From positions 15,974,965 to 16,038,964 of the forward strand of contig ML682059.1 of the NCBI GenBank assembly GCA_007922195.1: 64,000 nt of DNA, given 5' to 3'. Positions 23,705 through 33,559 of this stretch are shown here, one piece after another. Each line of letters starts with the position of its first letter. Positions within the stretch are counted from its first letter, which is position 1. The stretch comes from Podocnemis expansa (lineage: Eukaryota > Chordata > Testudines > Podocnemididae). Below the pieces are notes generated by a model. It made no database searches, had not been told where the DNA came from, and was given only the letters and a program-made list of their open reading frames with translations. Made by a program: the position numbers and the translations under genes.

Positions 23705-23769
23705 GTCTGAAGGGGGAAGGAGACCAAAGCCCACAGGTAAGTGACTATGTGGGAGACCAGGGGGATGGG

Positions 23770-26745
23770 ATGGAACTTGGGGGGTGCCGGGACTGTAACT
23801 ACAGGGATAGAAGAGAGGATAGTTGGAACATGCGGGGGGAATCAAATAACTTTCTTAGATGCTCTAATGAAGCCCTAATGCCTGAGGCAGGTGGGGGAGG
23901 TCAACACCAAAAGAAAATCCAGGGAGGTAGATACAATAGAATTGAATGTCAAAATGGGAAAGTAGGGCAATCAGCTGGGTATCTTAGGTGCCTATACACA
24001 AATGCAAGGAGCCTGGGAAACAAGCAGGAGGAATTGGTAGCACTAGCGCAGACAAAGAACTATGACATGATTGGGATAACAGAGACGTGGTGGAATAGTT
24101 TGCATGACTGGAGCTCTGCAATAGATGGGTATAGACTGTTCAGGAAGGACAGGCAGGGAAGGAAAGGGGGAGGAGTAGCACTATATGTAAAGGAGCTCTA
24201 TGACTGCTCAGAGCTCCATTATGAAAGTGGAAACAAGCCAGTTGAAAGTCTGTGGGTTAAGTTTAGAGGGGAGAGCAACAAGGGGGATGTTGTGGTAGGT
24301 GTCTGCTACAGACCACCAGATCAGAAGGAGGAAGTGGATGAGGCATTCTGTGTACAACTAACAGAAGTTTCTAGAGCACAGGCCCTGGTTCTCATGGGGG
24401 ACTTCAATTACCCTGACATCTGCTGGAAGGCCAATACAGCAGTGCACAGGCAATCCAGGAAGTTTCTGGAGAGTGTTGAGGACAACTTCCTGGTACAAAT
24501 GCTGGAGCAACCAACGAGGGGCCTTGCGCCTCTCGATCTGCTGCTCACAAATAGAGAAGAATTTATCAGGGAAGTAGAGGTCAATGGCAGCCTGGGTAGC
24601 AGTGACCATGAAATGATTGAGTTCAAGTTGATGATTAAAGGAAAGAAGGAAAGAAGCAAAACACAGACCCTGGACTTCAGAAAAGCAGATTTTGTCTCCC
24701 TCAGGGAACTGATGGGCAGGATCCCTTGGGAGGCTGATCTGAAGGGGAAAGGTGTCCAAGAGAGTTGGGTGCATTTTAAAGAAACCCTGCTAAGGGCACA
24801 GCAAGATACAATTCCGATAAGGAGAAAGCACAGCAAATGTGGAAGGCGCCCACTGTGGCTTAACAGAGAGCTCTGCACTGAGCTGAAACATAAAAAGGAC
24901 GCTCACAGGAAGTGGAAGCTAGGACAGATGACTAAGGAGGCATATAAAGACATTGCTCGGGACTGCAGGGATAAAATCAGAAAGGCCAAAGGACAAATGG
25001 AGTTGCGACTAGCAAGGGATGTGAAGGATAATAGGAAGGGGTTCTACAAGTATATCAATAACAAGAAGAGGATCAGGGATGGTGTAGGTCCCTTACTGAA
25101 TGGGGCAGGCATCCTCGTGACAGAGGATGAGGAAAAAGCTGAAGTGCTCAATGCTTTTTTTACTTCAGTTTTCACAAGCAAGGTCAGCTCCCAGCCCACT
25201 ACACTAGGTACGGGGGACTGGGGAGAAGAAGAGAGGCCCTTGGTGACAGTAGGTCAGGTTAGGGACTGCTTAAAGAAACTAGATGTGCACAAGTCCATGG
25301 GGCCGGATGAACTGCATCCGAGGGTGCTGAGGGAGCTGGCTGATGAGATAGCAGTACCGTTGGCCATTATCTTTGAAAACTCGTGGCGAACGGGGGAGGT
25401 GCCAGAGGACTGGAAAAAAGCAAATATAGTACCTATCTTCAAGAAAGGCAAAAAGGACGATCCAGGGAATTACAGACCTGTCAGCCTCACCTCAATCCCT
25501 GGAAAAATCATGGAGCAGCTTCTCAAAGAATCCATCCTGAAACACTTGGAGGAAAATAGAGTAATCAGGAATAGTCAGCATGGATTTACCAAGGGTAAAT
25601 CATGCCTGACCAACCTCATCGCCTTCTATGATGAGATGACTGGATTTGTGGATGCGGGAAGAGCCGTTGATGTGATATACCTTGACTTTAGCAAGGCTTT
25701 TGATACGGTTTCCCACAGCATTCTCATTGGCAAATTAAGGAAGTATGGGTTAGATGCGTGGACTGTAAGGTGGATAGAAAACTGGCTAGAACAACGGTTT
25801 CAGCGTGTAGGAATCAATGGCTCCATGTCAAGTTGGCAGGCAGTAACGAGTGGTGTGCCCCAGGGGTCGGTCCTGGGGCCAGTTCTGTTCAATGTTTTCA
25901 TTAATGATCTGGATGATGGGATAGATTGCACACTTAGTAAGTTTGCAGATGATACCAAACTGGGGGGAACGGTAGACACCCTAGAGGGCAGAGACAGGAT
26001 TCAGGGAGACCTAGACAAACTGGAGCAGTGGGCCAAGAGGAATCTCATGAGGTTCAACAAGGATAAGTGTAAAATCCTGCACTTGGGACGAAAAAACCCC
26101 ATGTACTGCTACAGGCTGGGGAGTGATCAGCTAAATAGCAGCACTGGAGAAAAGGACCTGGGAGTCATGGTGGATGGGAAGCTGGATATGAGTCAGCAGT
26201 GTGCTCTTGCTGCCAAAAAGGCCAATGGCATACTGGGCTGCATCAGAAGAAGTGTTACCAGCAGATCGAGGGATGTGATCATTCCCCTCTATTCTGCACT
26301 AGTGAGGCCACATCTGGAATACTGTGTCCAGTTTTGGGCTCCCCACTACAAAAAGGACATGGACAAATTAGAGAGAGTCCAGAGGAGGGCAACCAAAATG
26401 ATCAAAGGGCTGGAGCACAAGCCCTATGAAGAAAGACTGAAGGAACTAGGCTTATTTAGCCTGCAGAAGAGAAGACTGAGGGGGGATTTGATAGCAACCT
26501 TCAACTACTTGAAGGGTTGCTCCAAGGAGGAGGGAGCTCGACTGTTCTCGGTGGTAACAGAGGGCAGAACGAGAAGCAATGGTTTCAAGTTACAGCTGGG
26601 GCGGTCCAGGCTGGATATTAGGAAAAACTTCCTTACTAGGCGAGTGGTGAAGCATTGGAATAAGCTGCCTAGGGAGGTGGTGGAATCTCCATCTCTGGAG
26701 GTGTTCAAGTCCCAGCTGGACAAAACACTGACTGGGATGATCTAA
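23770..26745 (+). CDS. CR1 ORF2 protein (endonuclease-reverse transcriptase)
   Basis: This 991-residue protein nicks target DNA and reverse-transcribes element RNA at the nick. The start chosen is the first in-frame ATG (23770, MELGGCRDC); an earlier start would need a non-ATG codon. The N-terminal apurinic-like endonuclease shows GITETWW with E105, [12 protein letters not shown] with D211 and N213, and SSDHEMIEF with D279-H280. The reverse transcriptase shows [13 protein letters not shown] (D639 and D645), [13 protein letters not shown], and the FADD box at 725-728. A C-terminal region follows, containing [20 protein letters not shown] and, near the end, [14 protein letters not shown]. No stop or frameshift interrupts it. 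Translation after ORF1 probably occurs by reinitiation across the 65-base spacer. This is the best candidate for a competent CR1 in the window. Confidence 0.93.
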   Translation: MELGGCRDCNYRDRREDSWNMRGESNNFLRCSNEALMPEAGGGGQHQKKIQGGRYNRIECQNGKVGQSAGYLRCLYTNARSLGNKQEELVALAQTKNYDMIGITETWWNSLHDWSSAIDGYRLFRKDRQGRKGGGVALYVKELYDCSELHYESGNKPVESLWVKFRGESNKGDVVVGVCYRPPDQKEEVDEAFCVQLTEVSRAQALVLMGDFNYPDICWKANTAVHRQSRKFLESVEDNFLVQMLEQPTRGLAPLDLLLTNREEFIREVEVNGSLGSSDHEMIEFKLMIKGKKERSKTQTLDFRKADFVSLRELMGRIPWEADLKGKGVQESWVHFKETLLRAQQDTIPIRRKHSKCGRRPLWLNRELCTELKHKKDAHRKWKLGQMTKEAYKDIARDCRDKIRKAKGQMELRLARDVKDNRKGFYKYINNKKRIRDGVGPLLNGAGILVTEDEEKAEVLNAFFTSVFTSKVSSQPTTLGTGDWGEEERPLVTVGQVRDCLKKLDVHKSMGPDELHPRVLRELADEIAVPLAIIFENSWRTGEVPEDWKKANIVPIFKKGKKDDPGNYRPVSLTSIPGKIMEQLLKESILKHLEENRVIRNSQHGFTKGKSCLTNLIAFYDEMTGFVDAGRAVDVIYLDFSKAFDTVSHSILIGKLRKYGLDAWTVRWIENWLEQRFQRVGINGSMSSWQAVTSGVPQGSVLGPVLFNVFINDLDDGIDCTLSKFADDTKLGGTVDTLEGRDRIQGDLDKLEQWAKRNLMRFNKDKCKILHLGRKNPMYCYRLGSDQLNSSTGEKDLGVMVDGKLDMSQQCALAAKKANGILGCIRRSVTSRSRDVIIPLYSALVRPHLEYCVQFWAPHYKKDMDKLERVQRRATKMIKGLEHKPYEERLKELGLFSLQKRRLRGDLIATFNYLKGCSKEEGARLFSVVTEGRTRSNGFKLQLGRSRLDIRKNFLTRRVVKHWNKLPREVVESPSLEVFKSQLDKTLTGMI

Positions 26746-26833
26746 TGGGAGTGGTCCTGCTTTTTTTGGCAGGGGGTTGGACTAGATGACCTTGTGGGGT
26801 CCCTTCCAACCCTATGATTCTATGATTCTATGA
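26746..26833 (+). repeat. CR1 3' UTR and ATTCTATG tail
   Basis: After the ORF2 stop comes GGTTGGACTAGATGACC, part of the conserved CR1 3' end recognised by its own reverse transcriptase, then GGTCCCTTCCAACCCTATGA and tandem TGATTCTA units. Confidence 0.9.
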
Positions 26834-26989
26834 ACTTTACTTATAAAACTTCAAGGTGCACTAATAAAGATACTACAACATAATCTCTAAAATTGGGAAG
26901 AATTGCCTTCACTGCAGTGGTCTGCTGTTAAATCCTCTGTGAGGCTGTTGATTTCAATTACAATCAGATACATTACTTTTTCATATTTA

Positions 26990-27115
26990 TAATTTCTTAG
27001 TATTACCATAGTGCTAGGAGCCTAGTCCTGACTCAGGACTGTGTTGTGCTAGGTGTTGTTCAGACAGAGAACAAAAAAGACAGTTCCTACTACAATGAGT
27101 TTGCAGATTAATAGT
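26990..27115 (+). repeat. Old sauropsid SINE-like fragment
   Basis: The run TAGTATTACCATAGTGCTAG, then CAGGACTGTGTTGTGCTAGG, GACAGAGAACAAAAAAGACA and CAGTTCCTACTACAATGAG, resembles an interspersed repeat common in reptile and bird genomes (consensus words GTGCTAGGCGCTGTACAAAC and GAACAAAAAGACGGTCC). I cannot name the family with certainty. Confidence 0.5.
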
Positions 27116-28560
27116 GCAAATTAGCAAAATTCCTCCACATTTGTACTGTATAATGATTGAGTCATTGGACAAACATTGCTATTCTTGTGTACCCATAATT
27201 TTTCATTGTGATTGTGCTGAACAAGTGTTTTTTTTTTTTTTTTAATGTTATTTTGGGGAGTACTGGATTTGGAAGGAGGTATAGCTTCAGTAAATCATTA
27301 TCTCCAGTCATCTAAGAACATTGTATAGCTGCAGTATGGAGAGAGGGATTTCTTTGTCAGTTTGGGGAGAAATTAACTTTATCAGGAATTAATATGATTT
27401 AGTACCTTAAATGGCAACTGTATCTAAGAGAAATGATGATTTATGGGCAATGCATTTAGCATAAATCTTGGATTGGCAATAGAAATAACTTGGGTCTTGA
27501 TGTATCTCAAGAACAAAAATTGAAACAAGGTCAGGTATGATAAACTCAAACAACAGCTATAATACATGAAGGTAAGTTGTCTACTTTTATTTACTGAGCT
27601 CGAAGGGTCATCCCATTGGCAAGAAATTTGTTAAATGAACTAAAAATGTTACACTTACACAGTGACACATACACAATAATATAAAATGTGCATATTTTTC
27701 TTTTTTTTTGTTATGTTAGGCTGCTTCAAAATTGATTCAGGATTTATCTATTGAAATATACACCTTATTTTACTAATATTCTGTAGCACAATAGCAGCAA
27801 AGCAAGAAACAATATTCTGTCTAATTGTTTTGATCAAACATGACATGGACATTGTACTGAGGATAGACATATTTTTGTAACTTATAGCTTTCACAATACG
27901 TGCTTTCATTTTACTGTAATCCTGTCTGTTTCAGACCCTAAAGAATGCAGCACAACCGTTTCAGTTTCCAACCTGTCAAGACTTTGCACAAATGATTTGT
28001 CAAGAAAAAGTCTAATTATGTCTGGCTTAAGGCTTCCATGTTAAACAGGAACAATTGTGGTGACTGAGAAAGAACTTAGGCAAAATGTGAAAGCAGCATG
28101 ATTGTCCTGCCTTGTTTCTTTCCATCAACACCCTGTGGTCAGAAAAAGAAACCCCAAAATATTTCATTTCCATTTCTGTCAGTTTCCTGAGACTGGCAGC
28201 ACCTTTGCATTTGTCTTGTACTGTATGTGAATCATACTGCTAGAGCAACAAGACAGCCTGTTGAATACTAAATGTAAAACAGCAGATTTCAAGCAAAGAG
28301 CGCCTACTGCAGCAATCAAGCAGATTAAGCTTCAAGAATTCTGATGATTAGATAAAAAACTCAGAGAATTAGGAGATTTGAGAGAAAGGCCTGAATCAGT
28401 CCAAACGCAGGTAGCCCTGTCCTGTAAAATGATAGACTTACAATCTATTTAGCTATTGCTGTTCCTCAAATGTTTTGGGAGTATGTGCAGGCTTTGTGCT
28501 GGCTGGCTGTTGTGGAGGGCTGCTTGATCTGCAGTTGGAGTAACTGAACAAAAAATCCTA
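27116..28560. other. Unannotated AT-rich unique DNA
   Basis: It contains homopolymer T runs (27227-27243, and 27701-27709) and no recognisable element. The 27.9-28.3 kb portion is less AT-rich and could be conserved non-coding sequence, but this cannot be judged from one genome. Confidence 0.4.
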
Positions 28561-28564
28561 CAGC

Positions 28565-28660
28565 TACTCTTCAGTTATGACCATCAGGGACCTGGTGTAA
28601 CTCCCATTTGAAGTCAATACAAAAGACTTCCAGTGTGAGTTAGATTGGGCTTTAGGTAAT
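28565..28660. repeat. Degenerate old palindromic repeat
   Basis: Words such as GTGTAACTCCCATTTGAAGTCAATAC and a TCCAGTGTGAGTTAGATTGG segment match the two arms of an old inverted-repeat family seen also near 38.4, 44.5 and 58.9 kb (core TTGAAGTCAAT). No terminal repeats remain. Confidence 0.4.
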
Positions 28661-29799
28661 GCAGAGAGATGCATAGAAATAACAAATAATAAAGAAAAAA
28701 AATGAATGAAAGACTGGATCATATGATTAACATTCCAGTCAGTTTGGGTCAGATGAACCCTGGGGAATTAAAGCAATATTTTTTTTTTTTTGTTAAAAGT
28801 AACGAGTGATTTTGGGTAGCCATCTTCAGACAACTTAAAGGGGTTTGTTTTTAGAAACTGCAGAGCACCACCCTGGTAAAATTAGGCCCCTTTAAGGTAT
28901 CTCTCATTGGGCTTCAAGAAAGAGTCCACTGACCCTAGCCACTAAAATGACTAGCACTGCATTCGTTAGTAGCAAAACTAGATGCAACGTGTCAAAAATG
29001 ATGGCAAGGGGAGAATCAAAAGGGAATTTATAAAATACTTATTTAATCAGTTAATAACACTAACTACAACATCTTTGCAAAAGTTGTATGGTCAGTTAAA
29101 TTTTTTCTTGGTAGTTCATATCCTTCATGTAAACTTTCAGATTTTCATGGTTTTTTTTTTCCTCCCGAGTGCCGCATACAATTGTCTGAAGAGTCGGCAT
29201 GAAATATTGGAAACAGCTGAAAGCAGACCTGAGAGCTTCATAATTTTGACAAGTTGCAAAAGGGCAGCCATGCCACTAGAGTGAACCATCCCTGGGTTTC
29301 CAGTGGGTATTACTGTCCAATTTTTAAACCCTCAGCCATTTTGCCTTTATGAATTACAATGAGGTGTGCAGTTACAATAAGGTATATATCTGTGCCATGC
29401 CAAGACTTTTAGGCCACTGTGATATCAGAGGTGACAACCAATTGCTCCTTGGGAGAAACTAGTTGAGTCACTTCTGACATAACAATGGCCTCTCACATGG
29501 TACACTTCACATCATGTGCACACATAGCAAATTAGGACAGTTGATTCATCCATGGAAGATTGTAAAAACCTTGGTTAACTGTATGCCCTAAGAATGGACG
29601 ATACATAACTTACTCTCACAGGAGCATTCCCAGCTATTAATTGTGTCCCACAGAAACAATTACTTCCCTGAATCCCACTTCCATTTGCTACTGTCCCTAC
29701 CAGAATATAGGGGGAAGAAACCGTGGGAAGAGCTGAAGGTCTGCCAACACCTCACCCGTGTCTCTAGGGTGGAGGAGTAGCAGCTTAATGCCCAGGGAG
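28661..29799. other. Unannotated DNA upstream of CR1 copy 2
   Basis: Mostly unique. The part at 29690-29799 (AAGAGCTGAAGGTCTGCC and a short open frame ending at a TAG) could be the end of a divergent CR1 ORF1, but it does not match the intact copy and is left unassigned. Confidence 0.35.
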
Positions 29800-29816
29800 G
29801 TAGAGTAAGTGACAAT

Positions 29817-32800
29817 GTGGGTGATCTGGGGGAACGGATGGAACTTGAGGGGTTCTGGGACTGTATCACCAGGAATAAAAGAGAAGGTAGTTGGAACATG
29901 AGGGGGAACCAAATAATTGTCTTAAGTGTTCTACTGAAGCCCCAATATGTGAGGAGAGTGGGGGAGGAGAACTCCAAGAAAAAATGCAAGGAGGTTTATG
30001 TAATAGAATTGGAAATCAACATGACAAACTAGGGCAATCGGCCAGGTATCTTAGGTGCCTGTACACTAATGCGAGGAGCCTGGGAAATAAGCAAGAAGAA
30101 TTGGTAATACTAGCGCAGACAAGGAACTATGATATCATAGGAATAACAGACGTGGTGGGATAGTGTGCACGACTGGAGCTCTGCCATGGATGGGTATAAA
30201 CTGTTCAGGAAAGACAGGCAGGGAAGAAGGGGGGGAGGAGTGGCACTATATGTAAAAGAGCTCTATGACTGCTCAGAGCTCCATTATGGAAGTGGAAGCG
30301 TGCCAGTAGAAAGTCTGTGGGTTACACTGAGAGGGGAAAGCAACAAGGGGGATGTTGTGGTGGGTGTCTGCTATAGACCACCAGACCAGATGCAGGAGGT
30401 GGAGGAGGTGTTCTATGGACAACTAGCGGAAGCTTGTACATCACAGGCCCTGGTGCTCATGGGGGACTTCAATTACCCTGACATCTGCTGGGAGGCCAAT
30501 ACAGCAGTGCATGGGGAATCCAGAAAATTTTTAGAGTGTTGGGGACAACTTTCTAGTACAAATGCTAGAGGAACCAACTAGGGGCCTTGCACCTCTTGAC
30601 CTGCTGCTCACAAACAGGGAAGAATTGATCAGGGAGGTAGAGGTAAATGGCAAGTTAGGCATTAGTGACCATGACATGGGTGAGTTCAGGATGCTGATTA
30701 AAAGGAAGGAAAGAAGCAAAACAAAAACCCTGGATTTCAAAAAAAGCAGATTTTGGCTCCCTCAGGGAACTGATGGGCAGGATCCCTTGGGAAGCTAATC
30801 TGAAGGGGAAAGGAGTCCAAGAGAGTTGGTTATATTTTAAAGAAACTCTGCTAAGGGCACAGGAAGTTGCCATTCCAATTAGGAGAAAGAACAAACACGT
30901 GAGACAGCCAGAATGGCTTAGCAGAGAACTCTGCTCTGAGCTTAAACATAAAAAGGAAGCTTACAGGAAGTGGAAACTTGGTCAGATGTCCAAAGAGGCA
31001 TATAAAGGTATTGCTAGGGACTACAGGGAGAAAATCAGAAAGGCCAAAGGACAAATGGAGTTGTGGCTAGTGAGGGATGTAAAGGATAACAAGAAGGGGT
31101 TCTACAAGTATGTTAATAACAAGAAGAGGATCAGGGATGCTGTAGGTCCCTTGCTGAATGGGGCAGACGTCCTCATGATGGAGGATGAGGGAAAAGCTGA
31201 AGTGCTCAATGCATTTTTTGCTTCAGTTTTCGTAGGCAGGGTCAGCTCCTAGCCCACTACCACGGGTATGGCAGATGGGAGAGAAGAAGAGAGGCCCTTG
31301 GTGACGGAAGGTCAGGTTAGGGACTGCTTAAAGAAGCTGGATGTGCACAAGTCCATGGGGCCGGACGAACTGCATCCAAGAGTGCTAAGGGAATTGGCCG
31401 ATGAGATAGCAGCACCGCTGGCCATTATCTTTCAAAACTCATGGAGAATGGGGGAGGTGCCAGAGGATTGGAAAAAGCAAATGTAGTGCCTATTTTCAAG
31501 AAAGGGAAAAAGGAGGATTACAGACCAGTCAGCCTTACCTCAATCCCTGGAAAAAATATGGAGCAGGTTCTCAAAGAATCCATCCTCAAACACTTAGAGG
31601 AAAATAAAGTGATCAGGAACAGTCAGCATGGATTTACCAAGGGTAAATCATGCCTGACCAATCTCATTTCCTTCTATGATCAGATGACTGGTATTCTGGA
31701 TGCAGGAAGAACCATTGATGTGATATACCTTGATTTTAGCAAGGCTTTTGATACAGTTTCCCACAGCATTCTCATTGGCAAATTAAGGAAGTATGGGTTG
31801 GATAGGAGGACTATAAGGTGGATAGAAAACTGGCTAGATCAACGGTTTCAGCATGTAGGAATCAATGTTTCCATGTCTAGCTGGCAACCAGTAACGAGGG
31901 GTGTGCCCCAGGGGTCGGTCCTGGGGCCAGTTCTGTTCAAGATTTTCATAAATTGTCTAGATGATGGAATAGACTGCATTCTCAGTAAGTTTGCAGATAA
32001 CACCAAGCTGGGGGGAACAGTAGACACGTTGGAGGGCAAGGACAGGATTCAGGGAGACCTAGATAAATTGGAACAGTGGGCCAATAGAAATCTTATGAGC
32101 TTCAATAAGGACAAGTGTAAAATCCTGCACTTGGGACGGAATAACCCCATGCACTTCTATAGGCTGGGAAACATTCAGCTAAGTAGCAGCAGTGTAGAAA
32201 AGGACCTGGGGGTCATGGTGGATGGGAAGCTAGATATGAGTCAGCAGTGTGCTCTTGCTGCCAAAAAGGCCAATGGCATACTGGGGTGCATCAAAAGAAG
32301 TATTACCAGCAGATCAAGGGATGTGATCATTCCCCTCTATTCTGCACTGGTGAGGCTACATCTAGAATACCGTGTTCAGTTTTGGGCTCCCCACTACAAA
32401 AAGGACAGAGACATGCTAGAGAGAGTCCAGCAGAGGGCAAGCAAAATGATTAAAGGGCTGGAGCACAAGCCCTATGAGGAAAGACTGAAAGCATTAGGCT
32501 CATTTAGTCTGCAGAAGAGAAGATTGAGGGAGGATTTGATAGCAACCTTCAACTACTTGAAGGGATGCTCTAAGGAAGATGGAGCTCGACTGTTCTCGGT
32601 AATAACAGAGGACAGAATGAGGAGGAATGGTCTCAAGTTGCGGTTAGGGAGGTCGAGGCTGGATATTAGAAAAAAGCTTTTTTACTAGGCGAGCGGTGAG
32701 GCCTTGGAATGAGCTGCCGACGGAGGTGGTGGAGTCTCCATCTATGGAGGTGATTAAGGCCCGGCTGGATAAAACCATGACTGGGATGGTTTAGTGGGTG
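29817..32800 (+). pseudogene. CR1 ORF2, frameshifted and catalytically damaged
   Basis: The protein is spread over successive frames: 29891-30163, 30165-30581, 30562-30798, 30773-31252, 31268-31486 and 31441-32688. Endonuclease landmarks survive ([12 protein letters not shown] near 30458, ISDHDMGEF near 30662), as do the RT blocks [13 protein letters not shown] and [13 protein letters not shown]. The RT box reads FADN rather than FADD, removing one of the paired catalytic aspartates. In-frame stops occur after VTDVVG near 30163 and after GRVSS near 31252. The normal C-terminal end is lost by a frameshift after DIRKKLFY near 32688. It cannot make a functional enzyme. Confidence 0.9.
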
Positions 32801-32860
32801 TGGTCCTGCCTCTGGCAGGGGGTTGGACTAAATGACCTATGAGGTCCCTTCCAACCCTAT

Positions 32861-33413
32861 GGCTGTGTTCACACAGCACTCTTATTTTGAAACAAGAGAG
32901 GTTGTTTCAAAATAAGAATTCTGCTGTTCCCATGACGCACAGTTCTTTCGAAACAACGGGAAGCTGTTTCGAAACAACTGTGTTGTTTCAAAACAAGTTA
33001 AACCCCATTTGGGGGTGAATCAACCTTGTTTCAAAACCCTTGTTTCAAAACAATGCGTGTGAACATGTTGTTTCGGAACAAGGTGTTCTGAAACATTTCA
33101 AGGTCTGCCCCCTCAGCACCCTGGCCTGGGTGCTGAGCGGTGTCCATTGGCCGTCGCCTGCAGAGCAGGGCTGCAGGCACCCGCGGGGTTCAGCACTGCC
33201 CGGCGCTGAACCCCGCCGGTGCCTGCAGCCCCCTCCGGAAGCGAAATAGCATGTTCACAGTGTGAACATGCTATTTCATTTCCCGCCTTTTCCCTTATTT
33301 TGAAATAACTTTTTGTTAATTCAGACTAAGTTATTTCAAAATGAGGCATTATTTCGATACAAGTTTGTTTCGACACAACTTGTATCGAAATAATTGTGTG
33401 TGTGAACACAGCC
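32861..33413. mobile_element. MITE inserted in CR1 tail
   Basis: The ends GGCTGTGTTCACACAGC and GTGTGAACACAGCC are good inverted repeats. The palindromic arms (GTTTCGAAACAAC, TATTTCGATACAAG) flank a GC-rich centre at about 33105-33240. The flanks TAT and TGT fit a mutated 3-bp duplication: removing the element restores a continuous CCTATGATTCTATGATTC tail of CR1. It is therefore younger than CR1 copy 2. Confidence 0.85.
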
Positions 33414-33559
33414 TGTGATTCTATGATTCTAGTAGGACATAGGGAAGGAGGCCCCTCTCTATGGCCATTCAATGGTTACAAATTGGCAGAAACTTAGGTT
33501 ACAATTTATATCTGGGAGGGAGGACCAGAATATTGGAAAAAAATGAATCATCTGAAAAA

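Larger units (their letters stand above)
22190..26833 (+). mobile_element. Full-length CR1 LINE retrotransposon
   Basis: A 5' UTR with a duplicated segment is followed by intact ORF1 (22640-23704), a 65-base spacer, intact ORF2 (23770-26745), and a short 3' UTR ending in three ATTCTATG-type units. The length, about 4.6 kb, is that expected for a complete CR1. CR1 elements move by target-primed reverse transcription and leave no poly-A tail. Both ORFs are open, so this is probably one of the youngest copies here. The 5' boundary is approximate: tandem GTTAACTGAG words begin near 22190. Confidence 0.9.
29800..33431 (+). mobile_element. CR1 LINE copy 2, 5'-truncated, split by MITE
   Basis: CR1 homology starts near the ORF1-ORF2 spacer (GTAAGTGACAATGTGG), runs through a degraded ORF2 and the 3' UTR, and reaches the ATTCTATG tail. 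The tail is interrupted at 32860/32861 by a MITE that ends at 33413, after which GATTCTATGATTCTA resumes. Wording in its ORF2 (for example RKNKHVRQPEWLSREL) is nearly identical to the minus-strand copy at 48.8-52.7 kb and differs from the intact copy, so at least two CR1 subfamilies are present. Confidence 0.88.

Noticed and set aside
24358..24878. Two long minus-strand ORFs inside CR1 ORF2
   Set aside because: They are antisense shadows of the endonuclease region; the sense frame has all catalytic motifs.
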